The notes beneath the pieces were generated by a model. That model searched no databases, was not told the DNA's origin, and saw only the letters and a list, made by a program, of their open reading frames with translations. Made by a program: the position numbers and the translations under genes. Below, one piece after another: positions 5,772 to 7,891 of a stretch of DNA of 7,891 nucleotides. The stretch covers positions 1-7,891 of the forward strand of contig JAJYXS010000073.1 in assembly GCA_021801615.1 (NCBI GenBank), in the 5' to 3' direction. Position 1 is the stretch's first letter. Each line of letters begins with the position of its first letter. This stretch comes from Actinomycetes bacterium. Its GTDB lineage: Bacteria; Actinomycetota; Acidimicrobiia; Acidimicrobiales; RAAP-2.

Positions 5772-6694
5772 GCGCCCTGCACGATCGCCTGAAGGAGTAC
5801 CTGGCGCTGCGCCGCGCACTCGGGTTCACGCTCGAGCGTGCTGGTCGCCTGCTCGCCCAGCTCGTGGACTTCTGCGACGAGGCGGGCATCGAGGTCGTGA
5901 CCGTCGAGGCGGCGCTGTCCTGGGCGACGTCACCGGTGCGGTGCAGCCCTTTGTGGGGGGCCAACCGGCTGTGCGTCGCTCGTGGCTTCCTGCGCTACCT
6001 GCATGCCCTCGATCCCCGCACCGGCGTGCCGCCGACGGGCCTGTTGCCAGGGGGCTCGAAGCGAGCCACCCCCTACCTCTACACCCCCGAGCAGGTGGTG
6101 GCGTTGACGACCGCCGCGCGAGCGATCCACTCCCCGCTGCGCGCGGCGTCGATGGAGGCCGTGATCGGGCTCCTCGCCTGCACCGGCATGCGCGTCGGGG
6201 AAGCACTCGCGCTCGATCGGGCCGATGTCGACCTGCACCAGGGCGTCGTGACCGTCCGCAAGGCCAAGTTCGACAAGACGAGGGCTGTGCCGCTGCATCC
6301 GACGGCGACCGCAGCCCTCGTCGCTTACGCGAGGCGCCGCGACGAGCTCGCGCCGGCAGCGTCGAGCCCGGCGTTCTTCGTGTCGGCGACGGGGACCCGG
6401 ATCCTCTACTGCAACTTCCACTTGGGCTTCCACGAGCTCGTGTGTCGGGCCGGGATCGAGCCACGTTCGTCGTCGTGCCGGCCGAGGCCGCACGACCTGA
6501 GACATACGTTCGCCGTCACTGCGCTCGCCCGCTTCCAGGCAGAGGGCGCCGACGTGGCCGTGAAGCTCCCGGTGCTCTCCACCTACCTCGGGCACGTCGA
6601 TCCGGCCGCCACCTACTGGTATCTGTCGGGATCGATCGAGGTGCTCGCCGTCGCGGCGGGACGTCTGGAGACGACCTACGGGGCACGGCCATGA
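5768..6694 (+). CDS. ritB: RitB tyrosine recombinase
   Basis: Second recombinase of the RIT trio, 308 aa from GTG 5768, giving MSALHDRLKEYLALRRALGF. This start overlaps the original ritA stop (GTGA). The longer in-frame reading from 5621 lies in the inserted element's end and is rejected. The core-binding domain is about residues 3-82. The catalytic domain, about 105-300, shows Arg142 (TGMRVGEA), probable Lys167, His242 and Arg245 (HDLRH), His276 (LGH) and Tyr285 in TYWYL, nine residues after His276. Its 3' end overlaps ritC by 4 bp. The insertion in ritA removes the upstream gene that would couple its translation. The nearby Shine-Dalgarno is weak (GGGCGG), so expression may depend on read-through from the inner operon. 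It appears intact. Confidence 0.92.
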   Translation: MSALHDRLKEYLALRRALGFTLERAGRLLAQLVDFCDEAGIEVVTVEAALSWATSPVRCSPLWGANRLCVARGFLRYLHALDPRTGVPPTGLLPGGSKRATPYLYTPEQVVALTTAARAIHSPLRAASMEAVIGLLACTGMRVGEALALDRADVDLHQGVVTVRKAKFDKTRAVPLHPTATAALVAYARRRDELAPAASSPAFFVSATGTRILYCNFHLGFHELVCRAGIEPRSSSCRPRPHDLRHTFAVTALARFQAEGADVAVKLPVLSTYLGHVDPAATYWYLSGSIEVLAVAAGRLETTYGARP

Positions 6695-7683
6695 GCGCGC
6701 TCGCCCCGACCCTCGAGGCGTTCTTCACCGAGCGGCTCATCGCCCAGCGCCGGGCCAGCTCGCACACGATCGCCGCCTATCGGGACACCTTCCGGCTCCT
6801 CCTCGCCTACGTGCAGCGCGAGACGGGCAAGGCACCGTCCTCGTTGTGCGTCGAGGATATCGATGCCCGCCTCGTCGGCCGTTTCCTCGACCACCTGGAG
6901 GTCGAGCGCGGCAACGACGCCCGGACCCGCAACGCGCGCCTCGCCGCTGTCCGCTCGCTGTTCCGGTTCGCCGCGCTGCGCCATCCCGAGCACGCCGCCC
7001 TCATCGAGCGTGTCCTCGCCATCCCTCCGAAGCGGTTCGAGCGGGCGGTCGTCTCGTTCCTGTCCGACGAGGAGGTCGACGCGCTGCTCGACGCTCCGGA
7101 CCGCACGACGCGTCTTGGGCGGCGCGACCATGCGCTGCTGGTCCTTGCGATCCAGACCGGGCTTCGGGTCTCCGAGCTGGTCGGTCTCCACCGAGGAGAC
7201 GTCGTGCTCGGCACCGGCGCACACGTGCGCTGCACCGGCAAGGGCCGCAAGGAGCGCATCACGCCGTTGACGGCGACAACGGCAACGATCCTCGCGGGGT
7301 GGATGGACGAGCAACAAGGAACACCCGCGACGCCGCTCTTCCCGAGCACCCATCGCGGCAGCGCGCTCAGCCGCTACGCGGTGACTGCCATCGTCGACAG
7401 GCATGCAGCATCGGCGAGCGAACGTTACCCATCGCTCCGTTCCAAACGCGTGTCGCCCCACGTCCTTCGGCACACCGCGGCCATGCGCCTGCTCCACGCC
7501 GGCGTTGACTCGACGGTCATCGCGCTCTGGCTGGGCCATGAGCAGGTCGCGACCACGCAGATCTACGTGCATGCCGATCTGACCCTGAAAGAGCGCGCCC
7601 TCGACCGCACCACCCCGATCGGCTCGGTTCCCGGTCGTTACCGTCCTCCCGATGACCTGCTCGCCTTCCTCGAGGCGTTGTGA
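6691..7683 (+). CDS. ritC: RitC tyrosine recombinase
   Basis: Third recombinase of the trio, 330 aa. The ATG overlaps the ritB stop (ATGA 6691-6694). The N-terminal core-binding domain is about residues 6-100 and the catalytic domain about 122-310. The active site is complete: Arg159 (TGLRVSE), Lys184 (TGKGRK), His257 and Arg260 (HVLRH), His283 (LGH) and Tyr292 (TTQIYVH). The tail, with GRYRPPDDLLAFLEAL at the very end, is what I remember of the RitC group, so the gene seems full length. The frame stays open far upstream across ritB, but that part is Arg/Ala/Pro-rich shadow sequence and not a fusion. The stop TGA is 56 bp from the right TIR and touches the subterminal box. Confidence 0.93.
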   Translation: MSALAPTLEAFFTERLIAQRRASSHTIAAYRDTFRLLLAYVQRETGKAPSSLCVEDIDARLVGRFLDHLEVERGNDARTRNARLAAVRSLFRFAALRHPEHAALIERVLAIPPKRFERAVVSFLSDEEVDALLDAPDRTTRLGRRDHALLVLAIQTGLRVSELVGLHRGDVVLGTGAHVRCTGKGRKERITPLTATTATILAGWMDEQQGTPATPLFPSTHRGSALSRYAVTAIVDRHAASASERYPSLRSKRVSPHVLRHTAAMRLLHAGVDSTVIALWLGHEQVATTQIYVHADLTLKERALDRTTPIGSVPGRYRPPDDLLAFLEAL

Positions 7684-7691
7684 TTATGCGG
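7683..7691 (+). repeat. Right subterminal box, inverted copy of the TIR motif
   Basis: ATTATGCGG matches ATTATGTGG at 8 of 9 positions. It lies 48 bp inside the right TIR and is inverted relative to the TIR boxes, mirroring the box at 95-103. It starts on the last base of the ritC stop codon. Confidence 0.5.
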
Positions 7692-7703
7692 ACTGCTGGA
7701 GCG

Positions 7704-7729
7704 GGATGCTCGCATGCACCAAGGCATCC
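7704..7729 (+). terminator. Stem-loop between ritC and the right TIR, possible weak terminator
   Basis: GGATGC (7704-7709) pairs with GCATCC (7724-7729) over a 14-nt loop, 20 bp after the ritC stop. There is no T-run, so intrinsic termination is doubtful. It may instead belong to the element-end structure. Nothing else is visible in 7692-7739. Confidence 0.25.
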
Positions 7730-7739
7730 GGGGCCCATG

Positions 7740-7771
7740 TCCACATAATCGTGGACTCCACATAATGGACC
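7740..7771 (-). repeat. Right terminal inverted repeat of the RIT element (32 bp)
   Basis: This is the perfect reverse complement of 4-35. On the minus strand it shows the same two ATTATGTGGA boxes (+ strand 7757-7766 and 7740-7749) and the GTGGA-C-TCCAC dyad (7751-7761). Its outermost base is also the last base of a Trp codon in the IS256-type transposase fragment to the right. Confidence 0.93.
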
Positions 7772-7891
7772 CAACAGCGCTGCTCCTTGGTCTCGGGGAA
7801 GACGTCTCGCAGTGCTGCCCAGAACCCGAGCGCGCCGTCCCTGACGGCGACGACCGGTGCCCGCCGTTCGGGTCCGACGCCGTCGAGGTCG
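7771..7891 (-). pseudogene. IS256 (mutator)-family transposase fragment, interrupted by the RIT element
   Basis: Read on the minus strand, 40 codons run from the window edge to the right TIR. They include APVVAVRDGALGFWAALRDV and then FPETKEQRCW. This is the conserved core of IS256-family transposases: the second catalytic Asp of the DDE triad lies in RDGALGFW, followed by the QRC motif of the family's CxxH. The frame runs out of the gene into the TIR (next residues VHYVE) and stops at 7684-7686, far short of a full transposase. The rest of the 5' side lies beyond the window. Whether the other half lies left of position 1 cannot be seen; the three bases before the left TIR do not obviously continue it. 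Confidence 0.8.

Larger units (their letters stand above)
4..7771 (+). mobile_element. RIT (Recombinases In Trio) element, interrupted by a second element
   Basis: Perfect 32-bp terminal inverted repeats (4-35 and 7740-7771) enclose three same-strand tyrosine recombinase genes in the order RitA, RitB, RitC, the hallmark layout of RIT elements. ritB and ritC overlap by 4 bp (ATGA at 6691-6694), and ritB overlaps the original ritA stop by 4 bp (GTGA at 5768-5771). Without the 4.42-kb insert in ritA the element would be about 3.35 kb, which fits three recombinase genes plus short ends. The family assignment rests on remembered protein features and gene order; no database search was run. The target duplication cannot be judged because only three bases precede the left repeat. 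Confidence 0.85.

Noticed and set aside
5761..7683. A 640-residue reading frame spanning ritB and ritC in the ritC frame
   Set aside because: Recombinase similarity begins only at 6691. The upstream part is Arg/Ala/Pro/Gly-rich shadow of ritB, so this is an open overlapping frame and not a fusion gene.

Overview
The window is a high-GC stretch, probably from an actinobacterium. The reasons are the strongly GC-biased third positions, the GTG starts, and the actinobacterial flavour of the zinc-ribbon and IS256-type proteins. It is almost entirely mobile DNA. Every complete gene is on the + strand, and nearly every complete protein is a tyrosine (phage-integrase fold) recombinase or a small helix-turn-helix partner.

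Outer layer (4-7771). A perfect 32-bp terminal inverted repeat (4-35 and 7740-7771) bounds an element carrying three tyrosine recombinases in tandem: ritA (163 onward), ritB (5768-6694) and ritC (6691-7683). This is the layout of a RIT (Recombinases In Trio) element. Its right end lies in a minus-strand IS256-family transposase gene, of which only a fragment is visible (7771-7891).

Inner layer (about 1291-5711). ritA is interrupted immediately after the codons for its catalytic Tyr and the following Ala. The missing last 19 codons and stop of ritA lie at 5712-5771, followed by the GTGA overlap with ritB. Joining 1290 to 5712 restores a 395-residue RitA. The 4,421-bp insert carries four tightly coupled genes: a complete tyrosine recombinase (1459-2577), a Cro/C1-type HTH protein (2577-2903), an 809-residue protein with eight Cys4 modules and a recombinase-like C-terminal domain lacking the catalytic Tyr (2904-5333), and an 86-residue HTH protein (5333-5593). 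This recalls Tn554-type TnpA/TnpB/TnpC transposition but is not the same. It is the best candidate here for an under-described system.

Working together: the inner four-gene operon probably encodes its own movement, with one active and one non-catalytic recombinase plus two DNA-binding partners. The outer trio moves the RIT element. The insertion leaves a chimeric RitA that keeps every catalytic residue but has a foreign C-terminal tail, and it uncouples ritBC from ritA. The result is apparently three nested layers: IS256 gene, RIT element, four-gene element. No tRNA, rRNA or CRISPR array was seen.
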